A DNA stretch of 64,000 nucleotides from Croceicoccus estronivorus. Lineage in GTDB: Bacteria; Pseudomonadota; Alphaproteobacteria; Sphingomonadales; Sphingomonadaceae. Under the pieces are notes generated by a model. That model ran no database searches. It worked only from the letters and a program-made list of their open reading frames with translations, and was not told the origin of the DNA. Both the position numbers and the translations under genes were made by a program. Below are positions 17,123 to 26,736 of this stretch, piece after piece; position 1 is the first letter of the stretch, and the number at the start of each line of letters is the position of its first letter. The stretch covers positions 124,001 through 188,000 of the forward strand of contig NZ_JRQQ01000006.1 of the NCBI RefSeq assembly GCF_001625325.1, written 5' to 3'.

Positions 17123-18689
17123 AGGTCATTTCCCTTTCTGTTTCCATTGTTGCGCGAGTGAATCTGCTTTCATCTCCTCAACCTGCCTGGCCATCTCTTT
17201 CCCGGTCTCGCGCCCGCCATTTCCTCCTGAAATCAGCGATAGGGCGGCATGGCTGAGTATGCAGATTACGTTCTCCAATCTTGTGCCTCAACGAAAATTC
17301 CCCCCTCGCCATAATGGGTGAAAGAAAATTTCAGTGCTGTGCACTTTTTGGAGAGCCACTGTTTTAAGAAGGCAACCCTCGCCGTTTACGGACGAGAGCT
17401 GCCTTCCCATCTGGGAGCAGAAGAAAGTTCGGGGCCACAAACTCTGCTCCCTTCCTCGCACAGGCTGTAAGCCAACCTTATATTTCCGATCCTGATCCAT
17501 ATGTGATTTTGCCATGGCGGCTTTGCGCTTCACGAACGCCGCCCTTGCCATGAACGTGATTGGCACTCCGGCTGGCGATCCAGTCAGCGGGGAGGCCAGG
17601 CCCCGTTTGACAGGGCCGCTTCGTGCCGCGGCAACCTGCCCCGATTCCCTCCAGCCGAGGATCCGCCATTGCTGCACACGCTCTACCCGCGCTGGCCGAA
17701 GCCACATCAAAAGGCACGGCCAGCGTTGCGCATTTCCGTCGAAATCTCGAACGATCGCAGGCTAGGACGCGCGCTTGGCGAAAGGAATTACAAGGCAATT
17801 GAGCAACAACGTACATCATTTCGTCCTCCGGCCCACAACAACAGAAGAGCCGCAAGCGAAGGCGGAACAGTGCCGGGGAACCACGCCCCGCTCGGTTGAA
17901 ACGCGAACACCCAGCCGCAACCATGCTCATTGCGAACAACAGCCGGCAGCTCACCGTTTCAGCGCAAGCCTATACGTCATTTGCTTTTATATAATAACAT
18001 AATAATATTGAATTTACACTTCTTTACAAGTGATTATGTTTAGTTAAGATTGCAAAATATTTGGTGCAATTTCAATATCAACTTTGTATATTTTTTATTA
18101 ATATTTATTGAGTGTCGTATTTTTAATTTACTTATTAGTCTATCGGCAATAATTATCTCAACGCTGTCAAGCCGTATTCCGTGCACCAAACCGGCAGGCC
18201 ACCCATCGCCTATCACAGGCGACACTGTGCAACCCCTGTTACGAATGCCTGATTGTCCCATCAAGGCATGCCGCTGACAGGAAAATTCTATTTCTGAGCC
18301 GGCTTTCGGTAGCTTCTGCTCAATTGAGCCCGGCAAGATCGGGAGAATTGAGGTCCAGTTGAATCTGGTATTTATCCGGTCGGACCTGAACGAGAATGTG
18401 CTGTGGCAGGGCGTGCACGGTGATGGACATTGCCGCCGACGCGGGAGTCTGGGGCACGCGTTCGGATACCCCGGACAGCCAGCAGAACATCAAGATACCC
18501 AGCCGCCGGTCCAAAAGGTCATCGATTACGTCAACAGCGGCAACTGACGATCAAGGACGCCGTCGTCATATTTTCCGCGCAGGAAACGGAAGCCACGCAT
18601 ACATCTCGCCATGCCAGAGATTGCCTATGACGCATGCAGCATGGCGAGCCCGTCGCACTGCGGCCAGCGACCAGCATACCCGTTCGCGG
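17123..18689. other. Long intergenic region with an AT-rich core
   Basis: About 1.57 kb between the response-regulator start and the 3' end of the GMC oxidoreductase. Open frames here (for example 17478-17954 minus, 18320-18514 minus) show no recognisable domain, ribosome site or conserved motif, and are not annotated. About 17980-18165 is strikingly AT-rich compared with the GC-rich surroundings, with runs such as TTTTTTATTAATATTTATTG. No terminal repeats, RNA genes or tandem repeats were seen. Confidence 0.5.
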
Positions 18690-20291
18690 TTACCGCGCTT
18701 CCGCAATCCATTGCGCTGCCCTTTCGGCCACCATCATGACAGGAACATTCGTATTCCCGCTTGGCACGGTCGGCATGATCGAGGCGTCGATCACTCTTAG
18801 CCCTTCCACGCCATGCACGGCCAAGCGTTCGTCGACCACCGCGAGGCGGTCCTGGCCCATCCTGCAACTTCCAACCCCATGGAAATCGGGCTCCGCTGTC
18901 CACCGGAGGAAGCGGTCGAGTGCGGAATTGCTGGTTGCTTCGCCTCCCGGGGCCAGTTCTTCGCCGCGCACGTCATCAAACGCCCTTTGGGCAATGATCT
19001 CCCTGGCGATCCGAATACCCGCTCGTGTGCGTAAAACGTCAACCTCCTCTGCCAGGTAACGCGCGTCGATCGAAGGGTGGTCGTCAGGCCGGGAAGAACG
19101 CAGGCGGATGGATCCGCGACTGACCGGCCTGGTCATGCAAATCCGAGTCATGAAACCATGCCCCCGCACGACCCCTTCCGCGGGCCGAACCATGATTGGA
19201 ATGAACGAGAATTTGAGATCGGGCCCAATCCCGGGCGCTTCTCCGGATTCGAATACGCCCACAGCCTCCACCGGAGGTTGCGCGAGCATGCCCCGCCGCC
19301 CGAACACATATTGCAATCCGGTACGGAAAGCGTTGAACGGAGAGAAATGGCGATAGGCTGAGTCCCGTCCCCGGACAGTCGTCAAGACCGACACCCCGAC
19401 ATGGTCGTGATAATTCTGCCCCACGCCCGGCAAATCGACCAGAGGGTCGATGCCCAGAGAGCGCAAATGATCCGCCGGCCCAATTCCCGACAGCATGAGG
19501 AGCTGAGGCGACTGTATGGCGCCTGCTGAAAGCAGGACCTCGCCATCGCACAACGCATGATGCATTTGCCCGCGCCAGCGATAACGCACCCCGCGCGCCT
19601 GGCCACGGTGCATGGTTATGTCCGTCGCCATGGCGCCTGTCCTGATAGTCAGGTTCGGTCGGCGGCGCGCTGCGGCAAGGAAAGCAACAGCCGCACTCAT
19701 TCGCCTGCCGTGGGCGCAAGTCCAGTCTGTCGGCCCCACTCCCAGCCGTTGCGCCCCGCTGATATCGGGATTGAAGGGAAAGCCGGCCTGCTGTGCAGCG
19801 TCCAGCCAACGCCTGGCCAGTGGATTGCGCACCTCTGCCCGGCTTACTTGCAAGGGCCCGTTCCGGCCATGGAACGGGCCTTCATCGGAAAGGTGCGCTT
19901 CCGATAATAGGAAGTACGGCAGGACTTCGGCATAGGACCATCCCGGCGCACCGCCCGCAGCCCACCCGTCATAATCCGCCGCCTCTCCCCGACAATAGAG
20001 CATGCCGTTGATGGCACTGGTCCCGCCCAACGTGCGTCCGCGGACCTCGGTGAGCACCCGTCCATCCAAACCGTCCTGGGCTTCGGTCTGATAGGTCCAA
20101 TTCGCCCGCGCCCCACCGAACAGGAGATAGGCCGCCGCCGGGATATGAATCAACGGGCTGCGATCCGGTCCGCCAGCCTCCAGCAGGAGCACGCGGGTAT
20201 CCTGCCGCTCGCTCAGCCTTGCGGCCAGCACACAGCCCGCCGACCCGCCACCGACGATCACGTAGTCGTAATCGTCCCGTTGATCGTCCAT
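18690..20291 (-). CDS. GMC-family FAD alcohol oxidoreductase
   Basis: A 533-residue glucose-methanol-choline oxidoreductase. The N-terminal FAD motif is VIVGGGSAGCVLAARLSE (about 12-29), then LLLEAGG, the GMC signature RTLGGTSAINGM (about 84-95), and the C-terminal catalytic region with HGVGSCRMG and PSGNTNVPVM carrying His and Asn. It oxidises a primary or secondary alcohol. It lies 21 bases downstream of the SnoaL-like gene on the same strand, forming a two-gene operon. Choline dehydrogenase-like annotation would be over-specific; polyethylene glycol or terpenoid alcohol dehydrogenases of sphingomonads are of the same family. Confidence 0.93.
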   Translation of the reverse strand: MDDQRDDYDYVIVGGGSAGCVLAARLSERQDTRVLLLEAGGPDRSPLIHIPAAAYLLFGGARANWTYQTEAQDGLDGRVLTEVRGRTLGGTSAINGMLYCRGEAADYDGWAAGGAPGWSYAEVLPYFLLSEAHLSDEGPFHGRNGPLQVSRAEVRNPLARRWLDAAQQAGFPFNPDISGAQRLGVGPTDWTCAHGRRMSAAVAFLAAARRRPNLTIRTGAMATDITMHRGQARGVRYRWRGQMHHALCDGEVLLSAGAIQSPQLLMLSGIGPADHLRSLGIDPLVDLPGVGQNYHDHVGVSVLTTVRGRDSAYRHFSPFNAFRTGLQYVFGRRGMLAQPPVEAVGVFESGEAPGIGPDLKFSFIPIMVRPAEGVVRGHGFMTRICMTRPVSRGSIRLRSSRPDDHPSIDARYLAEEVDVLRTRAGIRIAREIIAQRAFDDVRGEELAPGGEATSNSALDRFLRWTAEPDFHGVGSCRMGQDRLAVVDERLAVHGVEGLRVIDASIMPTVPSGNTNVPVMMVAERAAQWIAEAR

Positions 20292-20312
20292 CTGCCCACC
20301 CCGTGCCGCAGG

Positions 20313-20870
20313 TCAATCAGCATCGTCCATGCCCATGGCCTGTCGCCACTGCTTGCGAATTTCCAGATAGGCGGCGGGGCTGTAGATATCCTCTTCAAAG
20401 CAGAATTTGCCGTTCCCCGCGTAAATGCACATCGTGATGCAGGGAAACTGGAAGCGATAGTCCGCGATCGGGCCGGGATTGCGCCATTCGTCATAGGGAA
20501 CCGCACTGCCTTCGGGGTTGGGCCAGCGATTCCAGTTATAGTTGATGACCATGTTCCCGTGGATCACATGCCAGCCTGGAATGAAGCGCATTTCCGGCTG
20601 CGTCTGCATCAGGGGGACCATCCATTCGGAAAGTTCTTTCGGGCTGCGAACCGTTCCGAAATGGTGGTCTATGTAAATGCAGGGGTCGGTAAACAGATCG
20701 GAATAATATTCCCAATCGTCGATGTTGGCCCGGTGGACGTAATCTTCGAACGCCGCCTCGACTTCCTCACGCGGGAAGATCGGGCTGGACCGCAGGTTCT
20801 CCTCCCAGGCTTTCGCCGCGGCAGTCGCTCCGGCATAGGCAATCTTGCCCAGAATGTTGTCTTCGCTCAC
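20313..20870 (-). CDS. SnoaL/NTF2-like protein
   Basis: A 185-residue NTF2-fold protein starting at GTG, with AAGGAG 6 bases upstream. The pattern EVEAAFEDYVHRANIDDWEY, followed by YSDLFTDPCIYIDHHFG and a C-terminal FCFEEDIYSP, resembles SnoaL_4-type ring-hydroxylase beta-subunit-like proteins. No oxygenase alpha subunit is near, so it is not a dioxygenase beta subunit. It is upstream of and co-oriented with the GMC oxidoreductase, suggesting a shared substrate. The gene is longer than typical 130-150 residue SnoaL proteins because of an N-terminal helical extension of about 35 residues. Confidence 0.75.
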   Translation of the reverse strand: MSEDNILGKIAYAGATAAAKAWEENLRSSPIFPREEVEAAFEDYVHRANIDDWEYYSDLFTDPCIYIDHHFGTVRSPKELSEWMVPLMQTQPEMRFIPGWHVIHGNMVINYNWNRWPNPEGSAVPYDEWRNPGPIADYRFQFPCITMCIYAGNGKFCFEEDIYSPAAYLEIRKQWRQAMGMDDAD

Positions 20871-20977
20871 GAGATGCTCCTTTCCCGGCAGTCGGTATCC
20901 GATCCGCCCGACTGCGATTGAGCAACTCTATTGCGCGCCCCGTTTTCGATGGAGGGCGGGAATGGAGAAAGATCACG

Positions 20978-22066
20978 TCAAATCCGGAGCAGCGAAAGCG
21001 CCTCCACATTGCCTGCCGCCAGCTCGCGCCGAAACGCGCTGGGGGATCGCCCCGCCCATTGCTGAAAGGCACGGCGAAACGCATTGGCATCACTGAAATT
21101 CGAAATCTCGGCAATGCGATCGATGGTCAGTTCAGGGCGCCGCAACAGATCGGTGGCGAGGTTGAACTGGCAGCGTCTGCGAATCTCCGAAAAACCGGTT
21201 CCTTCCTCTGCCAGCCGGCGGCGGAGGGTCCAGCCCGACACGCCGAAAATCCGCGCCACTTCCTCCGCCGAGGGCAGCTGGCGTTCACACGCGTGAACAT
21301 TGACCATGATCGCATAGATCTGCTCCGCCAGGGCTTTCTCGCGATTGCGACCCAGCATGAGATCATAAGGAAATGTTTCAAGCAGGCCGCGCATGTCCAG
21401 TGCCGAACGCACCACCGGAGCCTCCAGATAGGCAGCATCGAAGGCCATGATATTGTAGGGGCGATCGAAGAGGACAGGGCAACTGAACAACCCCACACCG
21501 AAACCCGTTCGCACATTTGCGGGATAGGCGAATTCCACCCGCTCAAGCACCAGCGATCGCCCGATCAGCCACCCGAACAGAAGCTGCAGAACCGCAGTGC
21601 CAAACGCATCGATCATGAACGACGCATCGGTTGGCCCATCACGCCTCGGCTCGATGAACAGCGTTACTCCCTCCGGTCCGAACATCGGGCGGAATGTCCC
21701 CAGCGCCCCACCGAACATGTCGAAGAAACTGGAAGTCGTAACGATGACTTCGCGCAAGTCCGCACAACCGATAAGGCAACGGCACAGCAGCACAAACTGC
21801 TCCTCCGTCATCTGCGGCCCCTGCGAGTGGAGGAGGAATTCCCGCAACCGCGCATTGCATGCGCGATTGGCCGCAATGAAGGAATCCAACCCGATATCCT
21901 GCACCCGCCCTTCCTTGAGCGCAGTGAAGCTGTAGCCGACACCCGCATCGCGGAGGAGCTTGTCCGGTTCACCGGAGATCTCTGACACGCAATCCAGCAT
22001 GGCCACGATCATGCTTGTCGGGCCGTTCCCGCTGCAAACATTGACGACGTGCTTGTGTCGCGACAT
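20978..22066 (-). CDS. AraC-family regulator with arabinose-binding-like sensor domain
   Basis: A 362-residue regulator. The N-terminal about 220 residues match the OruR/ArgR-like ligand domain (AraC_bind type) seen in regulators of catabolism. The C-terminal about 100 residues hold two helix-turn-helices (AEEVARIFGVSGWTLRRRLA and the following IAEISNFSDANAFRRAFQQW). It is followed by the SnoaL/GMC operon 107 bases downstream and is preceded by the convergent-free gap to the TBDR gene. Likely target: the adjacent GMC operon and/or TBDR, inferred from position. Confidence 0.88.
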   Translation of the reverse strand: MSRHKHVVNVCSGNGPTSMIVAMLDCVSEISGEPDKLLRDAGVGYSFTALKEGRVQDIGLDSFIAANRACNARLREFLLHSQGPQMTEEQFVLLCRCLIGCADLREVIVTTSSFFDMFGGALGTFRPMFGPEGVTLFIEPRRDGPTDASFMIDAFGTAVLQLLFGWLIGRSLVLERVEFAYPANVRTGFGVGLFSCPVLFDRPYNIMAFDAAYLEAPVVRSALDMRGLLETFPYDLMLGRNREKALAEQIYAIMVNVHACERQLPSAEEVARIFGVSGWTLRRRLAEEGTGFSEIRRRCQFNLATDLLRRPELTIDRIAEISNFSDANAFRRAFQQWAGRSPSAFRRELAAGNVEALSLLRI

Positions 22067-22137
22067 CCCCTTCTCCCGGACGGAATGCTCCGTTCTTCCT
22101 CACCGATCATAAGTCGGTATCGGGTGGCGAAGCAATA

Positions 22138-22151
22138 TTATGCATTCGTCC
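22138..22151 (+). promoter_or_regulatory. Weak copy of the ATATGCATTRGACG motif upstream of the AraC gene
   Basis: TTATGCATTCGTCC matches the 14-base motif found at 29433, 39635 and 45016 at 10 of 14 positions. It lies about 72 bases upstream of the AraC-gene start, close to the spacing seen before the MFS gene. On its own it is not convincing. Confidence 0.25.
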
Positions 22152-22164
22152 CACCCGATCCCGC

Positions 22165-24516
22165 TCAGAAGCGAATACCCATCGTCGCGCCGAACGTGCG
22201 CGGATCGGGGAAGAAGGCCAGAGTCATTCCCCCGAAGCTGGGCCCAAAGTCGATGAAGTTGGACGGATCATCCTGTTTGAAGAGATTGCGGACCCACAGC
22301 GAGAGTTCGCCCTTCACCCCGCCCAGAGGAAGCTCGGATACGACACCGCGCAGGTTCACAACCGTCCGAGAAGGCGCGCGGGTATTGCCAGCGATCTGCG
22401 CCGTGGAAGGCGCCGCCGACAAGGCGTAGGGATAGGTATAGTACCGATCCACATAGCTGACATCGCCGATCACATTGAACTTGCCCCAATCACCTGCGGC
22501 CACACACCAGTCAACCGACGCAGACGCCGAATAGCGGGGAGCATGCGGGAACGCCCGATTGCCGGAGACATCCACTCCTGCGTCGAGGAAGCGCTTGTAT
22601 TTGGCGTCGAGCCACGCGGCCGATCCGCTGATCGTGAGAGTAGAGATCGGTTGCGCGACGAATTCCACTTCCACGCCACGTATTCTTGACGATGCGGCGT
22701 TCAGTACGGAGAGCGAGAGCGCGCCGCTGCCGCGAAACACGGATAGCTGGATATCCTTGTGCTCGTCCCAGAATGCAGCGACATTGAGTTGCAGACGTCT
22801 GTCCAGCAGTGTGCTCTTGAAACCGACTTCGTAGCTGTCGACCTTTTCCGGACGATAGGGCTGGCACAGTTCGATAGCTCCCGACGGGCAGGCAGCCGTC
22901 GGAGCGACCAGTTCGGTGGTCTCCCCATTGAAGCCACCGGATTTGAAACCTCTGGCATAACGTGCGTAGACGTTGACTGAGCGGGTCAGATCGTAACGGA
23001 TGGCAAAGGACGGGCTCAGGCTGTTGTAAACGGCGTCCGGCACATCGCCATAGCCGATATCCATCAATGTAAGCGCCCCTGGGGTGGCCGGGCCGGAAAC
23101 GAGCAGGCGACTGACATCCTTGCGTTCGTGGTTGTAACGGAGGCCGCCGCTAAACAGCAGGCCTTCGCTCACTGCGAAATCGAGCTGGGCGTAGAGCGCC
23201 TCCGCCCGGGTATGCTGCCCATAGTCCGCCTGAAAACTGGTCGCGCCGGCGAAGAACGACTGCGGCCCCAGCGTTTCGCCCTTGTCGCGGAAGTAGAAGC
23301 CGCCCACGACATATTTCAGGCGATCGCCGAACAGGGCTCCCGTCAGCTGGAGTTCCTGACTGAAAGAGCGGTAGTGGGTATCGCGCTGTGTCGCCCCGAC
23401 CGGGAGCGGCGAGCCGTCGAGATCCAGCGCATCCTCGAAACGCATCTTGCGAAATGCCGTGATCGACTTCAGCGTAGCTCCGCCCAGATCGAGTTCTGCC
23501 GTCAGGGAATGGCCGCGCGTGCGCAGTTTCTCATACAACAGATCGGCATCGAGGCTGGCCGTGCTCTGGCGCATGGTCCGGGCATAGAGATCGAGCGGGA
23601 AGAACGCACCGGCCGTGGGATAGCTCGGTGAATTGGGATCAAAGATATCCTGCGGCAACCCGTTGCGATTGAAACCATAGAGCTGGGCGAAGTCGGGCCG
23701 TTGTTTGTAACGGCTATAATCGAAGGCATAGTCGATCGTCAGCGTGTCGCTGGGACGGATGCGAACCTGCGCCAGCAAGCTGTGGGAATTCAGGTCACTC
23801 GTATCGTCGACTGATGACGGGCGCGCCAGAAATGCCTGAGGATACGGATTGTCGACTATGTCGATGAAGCCGTCGCGCTTCTGCACCTGCCCTGAAATCT
23901 TGACGGACACGATGCCGAACGCCGGCAGGTCTATAGTGCCCTTGATCCGCCGGAAATCGTAATTGCCGTAGGTCGCTTCGACAGAGCCGCCCAGTTCGCC
24001 GGATGGCTTCTTCGTCACGAGATTGATCGCGCCCGCCAGCGTATTGCGCCCGTACAATGTGCCCTGCGGACCACGCAGAACTTCCACACGTTCGAGATCG
24101 GCAATATCGAAGATCGAACCCTGCGCCTTGGCAATATAGACGCCATCGACATAGAGGCCCACCGCCGGTTCGAACAGAACCGAAGGGTTGACCGTAACGG
24201 AACCGCGCATGGCTATCTGGGATACGGTCTTGTTGGTAGGCGCCCGCTCAATCTTCACATTGGGCGCGATAGTACCCAGCGCATCGATAGAACTGATATC
24301 GCGCGCCTTGAGATAATCCGATCCGATAGCGGAAATTGCAATCGGCACATCCTGCAAACGTTCTTCGCGTTTCTGGGCCGTGACAACGATTTCGGAGAGG
24401 CCTGGCTCCGTCGCACTCTTGCCGTTCTCCTCCTGGGCGGCAGCCAGCGACGGAGCCCCCCAAACCATACTCAGTGCAGCGCCTGCCACGTAAACAAGAT
24501 GCTTTCGTTTCGCCAT
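22165..24516 (-). CDS. TonB-dependent outer-membrane receptor 1
   Basis: A 783-residue receptor with signal peptide (about 1-27, ends LAAAQ), TonB-box/plug start LSEIVVTAQKREERLQDVPI (about 39-58), plug domain with VEVLRGPQGTLYGRNTLAGA (about 145-164), and a beta-barrel ending in aromatic MGIRF. It imports a substrate across the outer membrane with TonB energy. ATG has GGAGAGGG upstream. It is divergent from the hydrolase genes at 24840, so it probably takes up the substrate of those enzymes. Ligand unknown; sphingomonad TBDRs of this type often serve catabolic uptake rather than iron. Confidence 0.93.
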   Translation of the reverse strand: MAKRKHLVYVAGAALSMVWGAPSLAAAQEENGKSATEPGLSEIVVTAQKREERLQDVPIAISAIGSDYLKARDISSIDALGTIAPNVKIERAPTNKTVSQIAMRGSVTVNPSVLFEPAVGLYVDGVYIAKAQGSIFDIADLERVEVLRGPQGTLYGRNTLAGAINLVTKKPSGELGGSVEATYGNYDFRRIKGTIDLPAFGIVSVKISGQVQKRDGFIDIVDNPYPQAFLARPSSVDDTSDLNSHSLLAQVRIRPSDTLTIDYAFDYSRYKQRPDFAQLYGFNRNGLPQDIFDPNSPSYPTAGAFFPLDLYARTMRQSTASLDADLLYEKLRTRGHSLTAELDLGGATLKSITAFRKMRFEDALDLDGSPLPVGATQRDTHYRSFSQELQLTGALFGDRLKYVVGGFYFRDKGETLGPQSFFAGATSFQADYGQHTRAEALYAQLDFAVSEGLLFSGGLRYNHERKDVSRLLVSGPATPGALTLMDIGYGDVPDAVYNSLSPSFAIRYDLTRSVNVYARYARGFKSGGFNGETTELVAPTAACPSGAIELCQPYRPEKVDSYEVGFKSTLLDRRLQLNVAAFWDEHKDIQLSVFRGSGALSLSVLNAASSRIRGVEVEFVAQPISTLTISGSAAWLDAKYKRFLDAGVDVSGNRAFPHAPRYSASASVDWCVAAGDWGKFNVIGDVSYVDRYYTYPYALSAAPSTAQIAGNTRAPSRTVVNLRGVVSELPLGGVKGELSLWVRNLFKQDDPSNFIDFGPSFGGMTLAFFPDPRTFGATMGIRF

Positions 24517-24839
24517 GTGCCCTCTCCAGCGAAGCCATCCGGCCGAACTGACGCCGACGATACAGATGCCTCAAATTTGAAGGCTGAACTTATCGGTACA
24601 TCCAAAGATGGGGCACGACGCGAATGGTCCAAAAACCGGGCGAAAATTGGCACTCACAATTGCGATGCCGGATTTGCGCTGAAGCCGGGTGGCGCGGCTT
24701 GCCGGCAGAAGTCGATCACGTGGTCTTGTCCTGCTTTCCGGAAATATGGAACGCCATCGTCAGACGTCCTCTCCACTGCACGGACCCCCTAAGGTCAAAT
24801 GGAGACGATCCGCCAACGCATGACAGAGGATAGAACGGA
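24517..24839. promoter_or_regulatory. Divergent promoter region, TBDR / hydrolase operon
   Basis: A 323-base gap between the minus-strand TBDR and the plus-strand alpha/beta hydrolase. It contains a perfect 10-base palindrome TCAAATTTGA (24571-24580), about 55 bases upstream of the TBDR start, which could be an operator half or centre. No convincing gene lies in it. Confidence 0.35.
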
Positions 24840-25694
24840 GTGGGCACGGTCAAAATCTCCCGGCACGAAATCGTGGCCAACATGCTTGCAAGTGCCCAGC
24901 GCGATGAAACCGGGCACGAGGCCGGGAACGTCCTGTGGCATAGTTGGGGTGAAGGCCCTCCTCTTGTCCTGCTCCACGGGTCGCATGGCGGGTGGATGCA
25001 CTGGATCCGCAACATTGGCGAACTGTCACAAACCCGCCGCGTGATCGTTCCCGATCTGCCCGGTTTTGGCGAATCCGATCCGCCTGCCGATCTCGACAGC
25101 CCGATCGACCATGCCGCTCCTATCGCCGATGGCCTTATCCAGTTGCAATATGGAAACGAGCCAATCGACTTCGCCTGCTTCTCGCTAGGGGCCCTCCTGG
25201 GGTGCTTCGTTTCGATACTGCAGCCCGAACTGGTCCGAAGACTGATACTGGTCGATGCGGGCGGCCTCGGAACTCCAGTGCAATCAGCAGACTTTCGCCC
25301 TATGCGGGGAACGTCACCCGACGAGCGGCGGGAAGTAAACCGCCATAACCTGGGTGCCATGATGCTGCACGATCCGGCAAGGATCGACGACCTGGCCCTC
25401 GACATTTCCATGCTTTACGGACCGCGAGTTCGCACGAAAGTGCAGTATCACGTGATCCCCGATAATCTCCTGTCCGCAGTCCGTCGCGTAACCGCTCCGA
25501 TCGACCTCATCTGGGGGGAGCACGATTTTCCGCATCCCGGCCCGGAAATGAACGCCGATGCCTTGCGCGCGATCCAGCCCGGATGCCAGCTACACATAGT
25601 GGAAGATGCCGGGCACTGGTCAATGTACGAGCAACCGGAACGGTTCAACGCCGCGCTGCTCGACCTGTTGCGCCAGCCGCCCCGGCAGGGCTGA
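24840..25694 (+). CDS. Alpha/beta-hydrolase fold protein
   Basis: A 284-residue hydrolase resembling meta-cleavage-product hydrolases and esterases. The oxyanion motif is LLHGSHGG (44-51), candidate nucleophile S115 lies in CFSLGA, acid D229 in GEHDF, and H259 in AGHW. The nucleophile elbow reads C-x-S-x-G rather than G-x-S-x-G, an unusual but tolerated change. The GTG start at 24840 has AGAGGAT upstream; ATG 24882 is an alternative. It is first of three hydrolase genes on the plus strand, divergent from a TBDR. C-C, ester or lactone bond cleavage are all possible. Confidence 0.88.
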   Translation: MGTVKISRHEIVANMLASAQRDETGHEAGNVLWHSWGEGPPLVLLHGSHGGWMHWIRNIGELSQTRRVIVPDLPGFGESDPPADLDSPIDHAAPIADGLIQLQYGNEPIDFACFSLGALLGCFVSILQPELVRRLILVDAGGLGTPVQSADFRPMRGTSPDERREVNRHNLGAMMLHDPARIDDLALDISMLYGPRVRTKVQYHVIPDNLLSAVRRVTAPIDLIWGEHDFPHPGPEMNADALRAIQPGCQLHIVEDAGHWSMYEQPERFNAALLDLLRQPPRQG

Positions 25695-25829
25695 ACCCAC
25701 CTCGCAGTCGCGCGCCGTCTGCGCAGCCGGGTTACGCATTTCCGGAAAACTCCGATCATCAGACGTGCGGGATAACGCACCCGTGCAACACTTTGCCTGG
25801 GTGAGAAGGAAGCTGCGGGAGGCATTGCC

Positions 25830-26711
25830 ATGAGCAAGGCACTAAGCTGGACTATCGGAAACGTCGAAGTAATCCGGATCGCGGAAAGCTGCGATCCGTT
25901 CCCTCCCGAAATGCTGCTCCATCAGGCGTCGGCCGAAGCGCTCGCGCCGCATCTTCCCTGGTTGCAGCCACACTTCGTGGACAGCGCCGGAAAGATGCTG
26001 ATTTCAGTTCATGGTCTGGTTGTGAAGAGCCGGAACAGGACGATCATGGTAGACACCTGCATAGGACCCCACGTGGTCGAGGAAAGCGGGCAACTGCCCA
26101 CCAACGCCTTTTTCGAAAATCTTCTGGCCGCAGGCCTGACTCCCGAAGGAATCGACACCGTACTGTGCACGCACATGCATTTCGATCACGTCGGCTGGAA
26201 CACCATGATGAAAGATGGGGCGTGGGTCCCGTCCTTCCCCAACGCCCGGTATCTCTTTTCCCGCAAGGAGTGGGAGCATTGGCATGCCGCAAAGGAGAAG
26301 GGGTATGCCATGACTCTGAACGAATGCGTCCAGCCGATCGTCGACGGAGGTCTCGCCGACCTGGTGGACATGGACCACATCATCACGGACGAGGTCCGGC
26401 TGGTGCCCACCCCCGGCCATACGCCCGGCCATGTCTCTGTAGCCATCGAATCGTGTGGTGAAAGGGCATTCATAACCGGTGACCTCTTCTTCCATCCGAT
26501 CCAGTGGGCGGAAATCGAATGGGGCTCCGATGCCGATGACGATGCCGAGGCAGCAGAGGCCATGCGGCGCCATGTCAGGGATGTCTATGGAACGCAGGAC
26601 AATCTCATCATCGGCACCCACTTCGCACCACCAACCGCAGGGCACGTCATGCGCGACGCGGACAACTGGTGGTTCCGCGCGCTTGCCGACGAAGGCTCCA
26701 AAGCAAATTGA
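25830..26711 (+). CDS. MBL-fold metallo-hydrolase
   Basis: A 293-residue metallo-beta-lactamase-fold protein. The di-metal motif THMHFDHVGW (about 113-122), the later metal His in PTPGHTPGHVS (about 193-203), and Asp in TGDLFFHPIQW (about 214-224) are all present. The family includes lactonases (AHL lactonase, AidC types), aryl hydrolases and sulfatases. The overall layout, with a long N-terminal region and HxHxDH plus GHTPGH, resembles quorum-quenching lactonases and pesticide hydrolases. The position between an alpha/beta hydrolase and an amidohydrolase suggests lactone or ester opening. Substrate unproven. Confidence 0.88.
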   Translation: MSKALSWTIGNVEVIRIAESCDPFPPEMLLHQASAEALAPHLPWLQPHFVDSAGKMLISVHGLVVKSRNRTIMVDTCIGPHVVEESGQLPTNAFFENLLAAGLTPEGIDTVLCTHMHFDHVGWNTMMKDGAWVPSFPNARYLFSRKEWEHWHAAKEKGYAMTLNECVQPIVDGGLADLVDMDHIITDEVRLVPTPGHTPGHVSVAIESCGERAFITGDLFFHPIQWAEIEWGSDADDDAEAAEAMRRHVRDVYGTQDNLIIGTHFAPPTAGHVMRDADNWWFRALADEGSKAN

Positions 26712-26736
26712 ACCAAGTCACAACGGGTAGAACGAC

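Noticed and set aside
17478-17954. Minus-strand 158-residue frame starting like a lipoprotein (AMSMVAAGC)
   Set aside because: The lipobox look is confined to the first residues; the rest is Arg/Cys-rich, without structure or a ribosome site, and lies in a region with equal frames on both strands.
20313-20870. Ring-hydroxylating dioxygenase beta subunit
   Set aside because: The fold is similar, but there is no Rieske alpha subunit, ferredoxin or reductase next to it, so the safer call is a SnoaL/NTF2-like protein.
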